A stretch of 64,000 nucleotides of DNA from Acinetobacter sp. NIPH 298 (GCF_000369505.1 NZ_KB850055.1:930001-994000), one strand, 5' to 3'. Shown: positions 1 to 8,090, counted from the stretch's first letter. Numbers and translations: made by a program. Notes: generated by a model from the letters alone, not told the origin.

Positions 1-2
1 TG

Positions 3-866
3 GGTTTAGAAGTTGGAACACGCTACCATTTCACTACTTTTGGCTCGTTGGGTTTAGCACTAATGAGTGCTGCCAATATTCGTGAAGCACTCGATTTTGC
101 CTTGGCATATTTTCCATTAACTTTTGCATTTACCCAGTTTATTGTTTCTGAGCAAGAACAAGGTATTCGCATCGAGTTCACAATCGATGAGGGGATTCCC
201 AAATCACTGTCTCAATTTATTATTGAGCGAGATATTGCCGCTTTAGTGACTGTTCAAAGAGATTTGATACCAGAAAATTTCTGCTTAGCTTTGGCATTTT
301 CTTTTCAGCCTAAGGGCGATCTACAAACCTATATTGATTTATTCGGCATCGTCCCAGAGTTTGGTGAGATCAAGAACTTTATTATTCTCGATGTTGAAAA
401 AGTAAACCAAAAACTGCGTATGGCAAATGAGTTGGCTTTGCAGCATGCAGAACAACAATGTCGTCAAATTTTAGAGAAGCGACAATCACAAAAAAAATAT
501 TCGCACCATGTACAACAAGTCTTGATGCATACCAAAGGAGAGATACCTTCAATGGAAATCGTCGCTGATCGGTTGCATCTCAATTCAAGAACCTTGCGCC
601 GTCACTTGGTCAATGAAGGCACAACTTTCATTAAAATTAGAGAGGACGTTCGCAAAATTTTGGCAGATTACTATTTGTCTTTACCGCAAACTTCGGTTGA
701 ACAGATTGCTGAATGGCTCGGCTACGCGGAAGCGACCAGCTTTATCCATGCCTATAAGCGCTGGTATGGGAAAACACCGCATGCATCACGCTTGGCAATG
801 TCTATGGACTCTATTAATAATCACTTAAATCAGCCTTCAGCCCTCGCTAATTCTGCTTCGATATAA
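3..866 (+). CDS. AraC-family transcriptional regulator (5' end cut by window)
   Basis: The reading frame is already open at base 3, so the true start lies left of the window; about 287 residues are visible of a family usually 330-345 long. The N-terminal part resembles the arabinose-binding-like effector domain of AraC regulators. The C-terminal 100 residues carry two helix-turn-helix units (around MEIVADRLHLNSRTLRRHL and VEQIAEWLGYAEATSF). Its 3' end overlaps the convergent TetR gene by 37 bases. By position it may control the cluster at 2-7.8 kb, which is inference; effector unknown. Confidence 0.85.
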   Translation, partial: GLEVGTRYHFTTFGSLGLALMSAANIREALDFALAYFPLTFAFTQFIVSEQEQGIRIEFTIDEGIPKSLSQFIIERDIAALVTVQRDLIPENFCLALAFSFQPKGDLQTYIDLFGIVPEFGEIKNFIILDVEKVNQKLRMANELALQHAEQQCRQILEKRQSQKKYSHHVQQVLMHTKGEIPSMEIVADRLHLNSRTLRRHLVNEGTTFIKIREDVRKILADYYLSLPQTSVEQIAEWLGYAEATSFIHAYKRWYGKTPHASRLAMSMDSINNHLNQPSALANSASI

Positions 867-1447
867 CTAATAATCATGGTACTCAATCCTCTGACCATTT
901 CATCAAAGCTAATTTGTGGGTTTGGTAAAATCAGATGGCGTGCCACGTTAAAAATACTGCTATTAATACTAATATAAGCCGTCACGCTAAGATTATTTAC
1001 TTTTAAATATCGAGGATGACGGATCATGTATTTCATCAATACATCCATCAATGCATATTCAATCTGACTGATATATCTTTCATATTTGAGTTCAGTTGCA
1101 TATCTTAAGCAAATTAAGTAGCGATCATCATCCCGCGTTAACAAATCACGGAAAGTATAAAAAATCATTTCAAACAAAGGTTCTAACTCTTGTTCAATGA
1201 TGATAGGCGTGAGTTCTTTGACCATATCTAAAACTTCTTTGACGAAAGTTTTTGCCATCGCATCGTAGATTTCTTCTTTGTTTTTAAAATACTCGTACAA
1301 CGAGCCGACACTGACACCTGCAATATCTGCAATGTGTCTTGTGGTGGTTCCACTGGTACCATGCATTGCAACAGCGATAAAACCTGCTTCAATAATAGTA
1401 TCAACGGTCACTTTTGAGCGCGCTTGACGGGGTTTACGTGTTGCCAT
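830..1447 (-). CDS. TetR-family transcriptional regulator
   Basis: A 205-residue protein with an N-terminal TetR helix-turn-helix (TTRHIADIAGVSVGSLYEYF) and a divergent helical ligand domain. The frame stays open to 1531, but I place the start at the ATG at 1447 because MATRKPRQARSK is the typical TetR N-terminus and the upstream extension carries a repeated decamer that looks like an operator. It is divergent from the hydrolase/SDR/monooxygenase cluster, the classic arrangement for a local repressor. Ligand unknown. Confidence 0.85.
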   Translation of the reverse strand: MATRKPRQARSKVTVDTIIEAGFIAVAMHGTSGTTTRHIADIAGVSVGSLYEYFKNKEEIYDAMAKTFVKEVLDMVKELTPIIIEQELEPLFEMIFYTFRDLLTRDDDRYLICLRYATELKYERYISQIEYALMDVLMKYMIRHPRYLKVNNLSVTAYISINSSIFNVARHLILPNPQISFDEMVRGLSTMIISYIEAELARAEG

Positions 1448-1461
1448 GGTGGTTTTACTAA

Positions 1462-1771
1462 AATCCGAACATAGTGTCAGATTAACATGCTGTTGAATAT
1501 TATAGAAGATATGGGTTTCTAATCCGAACAAATAAAATTACTTAAATTTTAATATTCAGTTTTAACTTGTAATAAAATGGTCGGATAGAGGTTTTTTTCT
1601 AGGATTCTATATTGTTGTTTTTCATTTTATTTTTATTAATTGATTGATATCTATTATGAATAGTTGGTTTGTTGATCGTTCTATCCCAGTTTTATCTCAT
1701 CAAAAAATGAGCACTTTATTCGTTATTGATAAGCATAAGAAATTGTAAATTACCCGAATTGAATCCGAACA
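1462..1771. promoter_or_regulatory. Divergent control region with three AATCCGAACA repeats
   Basis: The decamer AATCCGAACA occurs at 1462-1471, 1521-1530 and 1762-1771, all in the same orientation, with a partial inverted copy (TCGGAT) at 1581-1586. A 13-base dyad, GTCTACAGTAGAC, lies at 1780-1792. The copies flank the TetR start and the leader of the first hydrolase gene, as expected for an autoregulated divergent repressor. No other gene is seen in 1532-1951. Operator function is inference. Confidence 0.4.
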
Positions 1772-1951
1772 TAAGATCAGTCTACAGTAGACCTATCAAA
1801 TATTAAGTTCAGAAATATCTTCCCGAATGATTCTTCAATGAGCTATCCACTGTTTAAACGATAGAGATGCTCTAAGAACCATGGTTAATGAGCTTAATGG
1901 AGTGTCATATCACGAGCTAACTCCGCTCAATACTGAATGTAGGGTGTTGCT

Positions 1952-2911
1952 ATGATTGCGAACACAGTGAAAAAGACCTTTAGTCTATTTAAGCCAAACC
2001 CACTCGCTGAGCAAATTGATTTTGCGAGTAAAGATTCTATCCCAATTCGTCACCTAGCAATCGGATTTGAAGGTGAGAAGGTTGATCTGTCATTTTATAT
2101 GAACAACCAATTCGCCACGCTTTTTTTTGCTACGCTTTCTGTATTTCTGACTTATGGAGAAGATCTTGTCATTGAAACCGCACGTCATCATCGAGATTTA
2201 CTTAAAGATCCGATCTTAAAGCAACGTGTCACTTCATTGATTGGTCAGGAAGCGATTCATTCTAAACTACACAATGAATTTAACGATGCGATTGTAGCAC
2301 TGGGCTATCCAGTCACCTTTTATCGTTTCTTAGGTTCAAACTTTTTTAAATATATCTTCCTTCAATTTCCGCAACCATTAAAACTGTCGATGATGGCAGG
2401 TATTGAGCACTTTACTGCGGTACTTGCTGAATACATGATGCAGCATGAGCAAAACTTTTATTTCTCCGAGGATGAGAAAACCCGTGCGCTCTGGATGTGG
2501 CATATGTTGGAAGAGTCTGAGCATAAAGATGTTGCTTACGATGTCTATCAAGTTTTGAATGGTAATTATGCCTTGCGGATCAGCGGCTTTGCGCTTGCTT
2601 ACTTTACGATTTTAGGACTGATCCCATTTTCCGCAACACTAGTTCCCGTTTTCCGTCGACCGCAAGAGATGTTGACGGCTAAATTCTGGAAAGATGCAAA
2701 ACGAGGCGTGAAATTAATCTTTAGTCCTAAAGATGGCGTGTTTGGTAGTACACAAGGTCAAATCTTTGATTACTTACGTAAAGACTTTCATCCGAATGAT
2801 CATGATACATCCAAGTATCTTGAATACTACAAGCAAAAACTACTGTCAGAAGGTGGGGCATTACATCCTTTCTTTGTGAAAGAGTTCACGCCTAAAGTTC
2901 AAGCAGCTTAA
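1952..2911 (+). CDS. COG3687-type 'metal-dependent hydrolase', copy 1 (ferritin-like di-iron motifs)
   Basis: A 319-residue protein of the family annotated as predicted metal-dependent hydrolase (PF10118/COG3687). Putative ligands are spaced E75, E100xxH103, E152 or E160, and E188xxH191, the E-ExxH-E-ExxH pattern of ferritin-like di-iron proteins, so an oxygenase or desaturase-like role is as plausible as hydrolysis. A hydrophobic stretch lies near residues 205-230. It is followed after 121 bases by a paralogue and then by SDR and flavin monooxygenase genes in the same direction, suggesting a shared pathway on a hydrophobic substrate. Substrate unknown. Confidence 0.75.
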   Translation: MIANTVKKTFSLFKPNPLAEQIDFASKDSIPIRHLAIGFEGEKVDLSFYMNNQFATLFFATLSVFLTYGEDLVIETARHHRDLLKDPILKQRVTSLIGQEAIHSKLHNEFNDAIVALGYPVTFYRFLGSNFFKYIFLQFPQPLKLSMMAGIEHFTAVLAEYMMQHEQNFYFSEDEKTRALWMWHMLEESEHKDVAYDVYQVLNGNYALRISGFALAYFTILGLIPFSATLVPVFRRPQEMLTAKFWKDAKRGVKLIFSPKDGVFGSTQGQIFDYLRKDFHPNDHDTSKYLEYYKQKLLSEGGALHPFFVKEFTPKVQAA

Positions 2912-3032
2912 TCCTCGGATAGCTCGATCTAAGCAAATTATTGAGGTATTGAGACAGTTAAAGTTGCAGAAATAATCTTAGAAACAACGTTGCTGTCTTA
3001 TTTAGTTTTTACTATTTTTATGGGAATCGAAA

Positions 3033-4007
3033 ATGGTTGCTCAAATCATCAGAAATGTCTTTAATGACAAATTAAGTACCAAATATCAGGGGATTGTTCA
3101 GAACTTCGTGAACAAATCGCCAATACCGATTCGTCATTTTGATTTTAAATTCAACCCTACAGAACTTGATGAAAAGTTCTTCTTAAATAAAGAGTTGGCA
3201 ACGTCTTACTTCCATGCGTTGTCTATATTTTTAACCTTTGGTGAAGATGTCGTTATTGAAACTGCACGTTACCATCGTGACTTTATAACAGACCCTATTC
3301 TAAAACAAAGATTAACCTCACTGATTGGTCAGGAAGCGATTCACTCCAAAGTACACAATCAATTTAACGATGAGGTGCTGAAAGAAAATGATTATCCAGT
3401 TGAACTGCTTCGTGCGATTGCGGATAAAGTTTTTGAGTATGGCATTTATAAACTTCCGCATTCATTACAACTGTCGTTGATGGCAGGTATTGAACACTAT
3501 ACCGCTGTTCTAGCTGAATTTATGATGCAGCATGAGGACTATATTCTTGGTTCTCAAGACGAAAGACAGCGAGCCATGTGGATGTGGCACATGCTAGAAG
3601 AGTCTGAGCATAAAGATATTGCCTATGATGTGTTTTTAGAACTATCGGGTGATTACTGGGTGAGAGTGACTGGCTTTTTATTGGCAAGTTTAACGATCCT
3701 TGGCGGAGTTTCTTTGGGTGGTTATCTCATTCCCTTTATTCGTAAACCAAGCAATTTGATCAACCCACGTTATATGAAAGATATGTTGGAAAGCACTGCC
3801 TTGTTGTTCGGTAGTGAACGTGGGGTATTTGGTAGTAGCTTTATGCATATATTGGAATATTTACGCCCAAGCTTTCACCCGAATGATCATGACACCACTG
3901 CCTATATGGAATATTACAAACAGCGATTATTAGACCCAGAAACAGGGTTGTTGACGCCTTATTTTCTTAAAGAATTTGTACCGCCAGTACGTGCAGCATC
4001 TGCATAA
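3033..4007 (+). CDS. COG3687-type 'metal-dependent hydrolase', copy 2
   Basis: A 324-residue paralogue of the preceding gene. It has the same block order, including GQEAIHSK, the IEHYTAVLAEFMM helix and MLEESEHKD, and the same C-terminal signature FHPNDHD followed by YMEYYKQRLL. The two copies differ throughout, so this is an old duplication rather than a recent tandem copy, perhaps giving two specificities or a heteromer. It ends 37 bases before the SDR gene, consistent with one transcript. All putative metal ligands are retained. Confidence 0.75.
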   Translation: MVAQIIRNVFNDKLSTKYQGIVQNFVNKSPIPIRHFDFKFNPTELDEKFFLNKELATSYFHALSIFLTFGEDVVIETARYHRDFITDPILKQRLTSLIGQEAIHSKVHNQFNDEVLKENDYPVELLRAIADKVFEYGIYKLPHSLQLSLMAGIEHYTAVLAEFMMQHEDYILGSQDERQRAMWMWHMLEESEHKDIAYDVFLELSGDYWVRVTGFLLASLTILGGVSLGGYLIPFIRKPSNLINPRYMKDMLESTALLFGSERGVFGSSFMHILEYLRPSFHPNDHDTTAYMEYYKQRLLDPETGLLTPYFLKEFVPPVRAASA

Positions 4008-4044
4008 ATTCGGCGCATAAAAACCTGATTGTTGGATTGTATAT

Positions 4045-4869
4045 ATGAAATTCTTTGCTAAAAAAACCAAGCCTAGTCAAAAAGCATTTGCTGTTGTGAC
4101 GGGCGCGGGTAGTGGGATTGGAAGAAGTTTTGCGCTTGAACTGGCAAAGCGTGGCGGAACTGTAGTCTGTTCAGATATCAATCTGGATGCAGCCAATGAA
4201 ACAGTTTCACTGATTGAACAACTGGGTCAAAAAGCCTTTGCTATCCAATGTGATGTCAGTAAGGCAGAACAAGTCACACAATTGGCAGAGCAAGCAGAAC
4301 AGGTGATGCAGAACCCTGTCACGCTTGTGATTAACAATGCTGGTATTGGATTGGGCGGCAAATTTGATGAGATGACCACAGAAGATTGGCAATGGTGTAT
4401 GGATGTCAATTTGTGGGGCGTGATCCATGGTTGCCGTACTTTTGTACCCAAGTTTAAACAACTTGGACATGGTGCAATTATCAATGTCGCATCCGCTGCT
4501 TCTTATACCGCTGCACCTGAAATGGCGGTCTATAACGTTAGTAAGGCAGGTGTTCGTGCGTTATCCGAGACGCTTTCTGCTGAGCTTCGCAAGTTCAACA
4601 TTAAGGTCAATGTATTATGTCCAACACTGGTTCCGACTAACATTATTAAAAATGGCAAAGTACCACACAAAGGTATATTGGATTATGCCTTGACCAATTT
4701 GGCGTTTACCACCAGTGATAAGGTTGCGAAACTGACTTTAAACCGTTTGGATAAAGATCAGCTTTATACCATTCCTCAGATTGACGCCAAGCTTTTCTGG
4801 TTAATGAAACGTACTGCACCGAATTTATATGCAAAATTCTTAGGCAACTCGTACAGATTTATGAAGTAA
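4045..4869 (+). CDS. Short-chain dehydrogenase/reductase
   Basis: A 274-residue classical SDR. The cofactor motif TGAGSGIG starts at residue 19, NNAG is at 97-100, the serine region NVASAAS starts near 147, and the catalytic YxxxK is Y163/K167. D44 after the second strand suggests NAD preference. It lies between the di-iron-like proteins and the flavin monooxygenase, so it probably interconverts the alcohol and ketone steps of the same pathway. The substrate cannot be read from the sequence. A long structured non-coding stretch follows its stop. Confidence 0.88.
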   Translation: MKFFAKKTKPSQKAFAVVTGAGSGIGRSFALELAKRGGTVVCSDINLDAANETVSLIEQLGQKAFAIQCDVSKAEQVTQLAEQAEQVMQNPVTLVINNAGIGLGGKFDEMTTEDWQWCMDVNLWGVIHGCRTFVPKFKQLGHGAIINVASAASYTAAPEMAVYNVSKAGVRALSETLSAELRKFNIKVNVLCPTLVPTNIIKNGKVPHKGILDYALTNLAFTTSDKVAKLTLNRLDKDQLYTIPQIDAKLFWLMKRTAPNLYAKFLGNSYRFMK

Positions 4870-4874
4870 CCCAA

Positions 4875-5187
4875 GTAAATACCAAAACTTTTGCCAGAAT
4901 TTGATACACGGAAATGTCATCCGCAACCTGCGTAGTATCAGAAGAGTATAAGGTTTTGTATTTACGAAGGAATTAAATATATGAAACAAGTGAACAGGTT
5001 TTGTGGATGAGCAGCGATGTAGCTGCGCAAGATGGTTGCCCTTGCGGAGATTCGCTCCTCATCCCGAAAGAAAAGTAGGTCGAGCCTGAACAAACCAAAG
5101 CGATTAAAGCTTTGGTACAGTGAAAGACGTAGTAGCTAATTACGAAATTTAGATGAGAACTCGGCAAGACGCCGCCGTGAATCTAAA
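4875..5187 (+). ncRNA. Large structured RNA candidate between SDR and monooxygenase genes
   Basis: The whole gap folds on the + strand. Stems read by eye: P1 4875-4891/4950-4965 (16 bp, one bulged C at 4883); P2 4902-4907/4935-4940; P3 4909-4912/4920-4923; P5 4995-5001/5082-5088; P6 5005-5010/5059-5064, closing a cloverleaf of P7 5011-5015/5022-5026, P8 5027-5031/5041-5045 and P9 5046-5049/5055-5058 with no unpaired junction bases; P10 5094-5101/5109-5116 (8 bp); P11 5128-5133/5139-5144; P12 5148-5154/5181-5187; P13 5162-5165/5171-5174. About half of 313 nt is paired. It ends just before the AGGAAG ribosome site of the monooxygenase, so it may be a cis-regulatory leader or an embedded ncRNA. 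I recognise no known riboswitch, tRNA, intron or RNase P motif. Confidence 0.7.
4981..5010 (+). CDS. Possible 9-codon leader peptide inside the structured RNA
   Basis: An ATG is preceded at good spacing by GAAGGA (4966-4971) and opens a frame encoding MKQVNRFCG with stop TGA at 5008-5010. It sits in the single-stranded segment between P1 and the cloverleaf, and its last codons run into P5 and P6, so ribosome movement would disturb those stems, as in attenuation leaders. With so few codons it could be chance. No amino-acid run points to a specific signal. Confidence 0.2.
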   Translation: MKQVNRFCG

Positions 5188-5207
5188 CGATGGATAGGAA
5201 GTTTTAA

Positions 5208-6728
5208 ATGACAGCTCAAGCAAAAAAATTAAACTCAGCTGAGAAAAAAGCATTACCTGCACATATCTATGACAGCTTTATTGTAGGTGCTGGTATTTCA
5301 GGGATTGCCACCGCGATTCGATTGGATCAAGTTGGCTATACCAATTACAAAATTATTGAAAAAGCCAATCGTGTAGGTGGTACATGGCGTGAAAATACGT
5401 ATCCAGGTTGTGGATGCGATGTGCCGTCAGCACTGTACTCATATTCATTTGCACCAAGTGCAAAATGGAGTCACCTATTCGCACGTCAGCCTGAGATTCT
5501 AAGCTATCTAGAAGAAGTCAGCGAAAAATTCAATGTTAGTTCAAAAATTGAATTTGGTACTGAGCTGACCAATGCGGCTTGGGATAACCAACGTAATTTA
5601 TGGGTGATTGATACTAACAAAGGTCAATATTTGTCTAGAACTGTGGTTTTTGCCACTGGACCGATTACCGAAGCACAGATTCCAAAATTAGATGGTTTAG
5701 AAACATTTAAAGGTGAAATGTTCCATTCAGCTAAATGGAATCATGATTATGATTTGACGGATAAGCGTATCGCTGTGATTGGTACGGGTGCATCTGCAAT
5801 TCAATTTGTGCCCCAAATTCAGCCTTTGGCAAAACAACTCTATGTTTACCAACGTACTGCGCCGTGGGTCGTACCGAAGCCTGATACTGATTTGGGTGAA
5901 GTGAGCAAATCACTGATTGCTAAATATCCACTGATTCAAAAAACATGGCGTAAAGCTGTTGCTCAGTCACTCAATGCGATCAACTTCGGTTTACGTAACC
6001 CTGCGGTATTAAAACCTGTAGGTGAACTTGCTAAACTGATTTTAAAATTCCAGATAGAAGACCCTGAATTACGTAAGAATGTAACGCCTAACTTTACCAT
6101 TGGGTGTAAGCGTTTATTATTTGCAAATAACTATTACCCAGCTTTACAGCAAGAAAATGTCAAACTGATTCCACATGGTTTGGTGAAAGTAGAAGGTAAT
6201 ACTGTTATTTCTGCAAATGGTGAACGTCAAGAGGTTGATGTGATCATTTGGGGAACAGGCTTTGAAGTATCGCATCCACCAATTGGTAAGCGTGTTTCCA
6301 ATGAAAAAGGTGAGTGCCTACATGACTTATGGAAAAGCAGTTCACCAGAAGCATATTTGGGTACCAGCATTGAAAACGTACCTAATGCGTTCTTAGTGTT
6401 AGGACCAAATGTTCTGGTTTATGATTCGTTTATTGGTTTGGCAGAAGCGCAGCTTGATTATATTGTCGATGGTTTATTAAAAATCAAAGAGCAAAATATT
6501 GGTAAATTAAACATTAAGCCTGAGGTGATCAAAAAGCATAATGAATTGGTACAAAAGCATCTGAAAACCACTGTGTTCAATGCTGGTGGTTGTAAGAGCT
6601 ATTATTTAGATGCCAATGGACGTAACTTTGCTGCTTGGCCTTGGTCGTTGAAGAAATTGAAGCAACGTTTAAAACAGATGGATTTAAACGATTATGAGGT
6701 AACGCTTCAAGCTGAAAAAACCAACTGA
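5208..6728 (+). CDS. Flavin-dependent monooxygenase, Baeyer-Villiger type
   Basis: A 506-residue class B flavoprotein monooxygenase. It shows the FAD-binding GAGISG at 27-32, GGTW at 57-60, the Baeyer-Villiger fingerprint F167-K-G-x3-H173-x3-W177 followed by Asn, and the NADPH-binding GTGASA at 192-197. It would insert oxygen into a ketone, or oxygenate a heteroatom, using NADPH and O2. It follows the SDR gene after a 338-base structured leader, and AGGAAG sits 8 bases before the ATG. Cyclohexanone-type enzymes are typically about 540 residues, so this belongs to a shorter branch. Confidence 0.88.
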   Translation: MTAQAKKLNSAEKKALPAHIYDSFIVGAGISGIATAIRLDQVGYTNYKIIEKANRVGGTWRENTYPGCGCDVPSALYSYSFAPSAKWSHLFARQPEILSYLEEVSEKFNVSSKIEFGTELTNAAWDNQRNLWVIDTNKGQYLSRTVVFATGPITEAQIPKLDGLETFKGEMFHSAKWNHDYDLTDKRIAVIGTGASAIQFVPQIQPLAKQLYVYQRTAPWVVPKPDTDLGEVSKSLIAKYPLIQKTWRKAVAQSLNAINFGLRNPAVLKPVGELAKLILKFQIEDPELRKNVTPNFTIGCKRLLFANNYYPALQQENVKLIPHGLVKVEGNTVISANGERQEVDVIIWGTGFEVSHPPIGKRVSNEKGECLHDLWKSSSPEAYLGTSIENVPNAFLVLGPNVLVYDSFIGLAEAQLDYIVDGLLKIKEQNIGKLNIKPEVIKKHNELVQKHLKTTVFNAGGCKSYYLDANGRNFAAWPWSLKKLKQRLKQMDLNDYEVTLQAEKTN

Positions 6729-6899
6729 TTTTAGTTGAGTAGACCTGTTTCATTATTATTTACACCCGCATTGGATTTCTCACATAGGGAGAGAAAAAAG
6801 GGTTCAAGAAAATGGTTGAGTGAAAAGGCAGTAAATTTTATCTAAGGATGGAATTTGCTGCTTATTTTTTGCAAGATAGAAATAAATTAGGAATGGAAT

Positions 6900-7778
6900 A
6901 TGAAAGACGGACAATCGAGTCGAACGGCTGAGGCTGCTGCGGCACTACGTGCTAATCATTTTCAAAATGCTGAAAATCCAGTATTTGCTGATCCTTTTGC
7001 CTTTGATCTAACCAGCAAAGGTTGGCAGAAATTACTGACGACAACACCGACAGTGAAAATGATGAATTCTCCTGTGTTCAACCGAACATTGGGATTGCTC
7101 ACTGGACAAGTCGTTGGACGTTCACGATACGCTGAAGATCAGCTTTATGCAGCGATTGATCGAGGTGTACGACAATATGTGTTGGTTGGTGCAGGCTTAG
7201 ATTCATTTATTTTGCGTCAAGCACAGTATTACCCAGCGTTAAAAATTTTTGAAGTGGATCATCCTGATACACAGACAGCAAAACAAAAAAAACTAAAAGA
7301 GTTCGGAGACATCCCGACCAATGTTGAATTTGTGGCAATTGATTTCGAAAAAGAATCGATTGCAGATGCTTTAACTCGAAGTGGTTTTCAACAAGAGCAA
7401 GCTGCATTCTTTTCTTGGTTGGGTACAACGCATTACTTAGAGCCACAAACCACGTTAAATACCTTGGCAAGTATAGCGATCATTGCTGCTGAGGGCAGTG
7501 AAGTTGTTTTAGATTATTCAATTGATTATCGACAATTGCAGGGGATCGAACGTTTAGGCAGTTTATTTGTATCTCAATTTACAGGGTTTTTAAAAGAGCC
7601 ACTTAGAGGTCAATTTCGAACAAAGACACTGCACCAAGCCGTTGAGAAAATGGGCTATGACGTGGTTGAGGATTTATCAGGAGACGGTTTAAGTGAGCGA
7701 TATTTTCATAATCGTCCTGATCGAATACGTCATACCATCGCAACACATATGTTACATCTTCGTTTGCAGCAAACATGA
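6900..7778 (+). CDS. SAM-dependent methyltransferase, TIGR00027/leucine carboxyl methyltransferase-like
   Basis: A 292-residue methyltransferase with RSRYAED and the glycine-rich SAM motif VLVGAGLDSF near residues 98-107, an acidic EVDHP at the end of the next strand, and a later SWLGTTHYL block, as in the LCM/Ppm-like family. It is the last gene in the direction of the hydrolase-SDR-monooxygenase cluster, 171 bases downstream, with AGGA before the ATG. Substrate unknown. Membership in the same pathway is inferred from orientation and position only. Confidence 0.8.
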   Translation: MKDGQSSRTAEAAAALRANHFQNAENPVFADPFAFDLTSKGWQKLLTTTPTVKMMNSPVFNRTLGLLTGQVVGRSRYAEDQLYAAIDRGVRQYVLVGAGLDSFILRQAQYYPALKIFEVDHPDTQTAKQKKLKEFGDIPTNVEFVAIDFEKESIADALTRSGFQQEQAAFFSWLGTTHYLEPQTTLNTLASIAIIAAEGSEVVLDYSIDYRQLQGIERLGSLFVSQFTGFLKEPLRGQFRTKTLHQAVEKMGYDVVEDLSGDGLSERYFHNRPDRIRHTIATHMLHLRLQQT

Positions 7779-7876
7779 TGAGCTTGGCATATGAATAAAC
7801 CCACTCAATCAGACAAATTTCATCTCAAGTTGAGTTTGAAATTTATCAAATTTAGGTGGGGTTCATTTTCTCTGGA

Positions 7877-7902
7877 CAAAGCCTAATGAGCTTTAGACTT
7901 TG
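7877..7902 (-). terminator. Hairpin downstream of the small 7914-8090 gene
   Basis: Read on the minus strand this forms a 10-bp stem with one G-U pair and a 6-base loop, 12 bases past the stop of the small protein gene. There is no clear U-tract, so it could be a weak terminator or an mRNA-stabilising hairpin. The rest of 7779-7913 also holds nested A/T-rich inverted repeats (for example 7-bp AAATTTC/GAAATTT arms) but no gene. Confidence 0.3.
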
Positions 7903-7913
7903 CCGATAACAAA

Positions 7914-8090
7914 TTATTTGTTATTTGGATCCGCTTTTTCACTATCTTCAGTTTGATTGCCTTTTGGGCTTGGTGTGGTATCAGGTTTTGGTTCGGTAGT
8001 GGAATCCGCTTGAGAATGTTCTTTCACCTGAGTCTGTTTAGCATTTTCGTCTTTGGTGGTCTTTTCAGAAAAACTTTTGAAACCTGACAT
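7914..8090 (-). CDS. Small hydrophilic low-complexity protein (58 aa)
   Basis: The minus strand encodes 58 residues rich in Lys, Glu, Ser, Thr, Pro and Asp (MSGFKSFSEKTTKDE at the start, ending EKADPNNK), with AGAAGA at good spacing before the ATG. There is no hydrophobic segment, so it is probably a disordered cytosolic protein. It stands alone between the methyltransferase and acyltransferase genes. Its composition gives no function. The clean ribosome site and the stop-proximal hairpin favour a real gene, but it could be spurious. Confidence 0.5.
   Translation of the reverse strand: MSGFKSFSEKTTKDENAKQTQVKEHSQADSTTEPKPDTTPSPKGNQTEDSEKADPNNK

Noticed and set aside
4909..4940. CCGCAACCTG as part of a cobalamin riboswitch
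   Set aside because: Only the short CCGCAAC resembles the B12 element; the GCCACTG box and the rest of the conserved core are absent and the overall fold differs.
5005..5064. The cloverleaf inside the SDR-monooxygenase gap as a tRNA
   Set aside because: It has a 6-bp acceptor-like stem, no CCA end, no conserved D- or T-loop bases and no CCA-like tail; arm sizes are wrong for tRNA or tmRNA.
4973..5167. Minus-strand 64-codon ORF
   Set aside because: It runs through the structured RNA, has no ribosome site, and its composition follows from the stems.
4875..5187. Group I or group II intron
   Set aside because: No domain V-like hairpin, no GUGYG start, no recognisable group I P3-P7 core, and the element lies between complete genes rather than splitting one.
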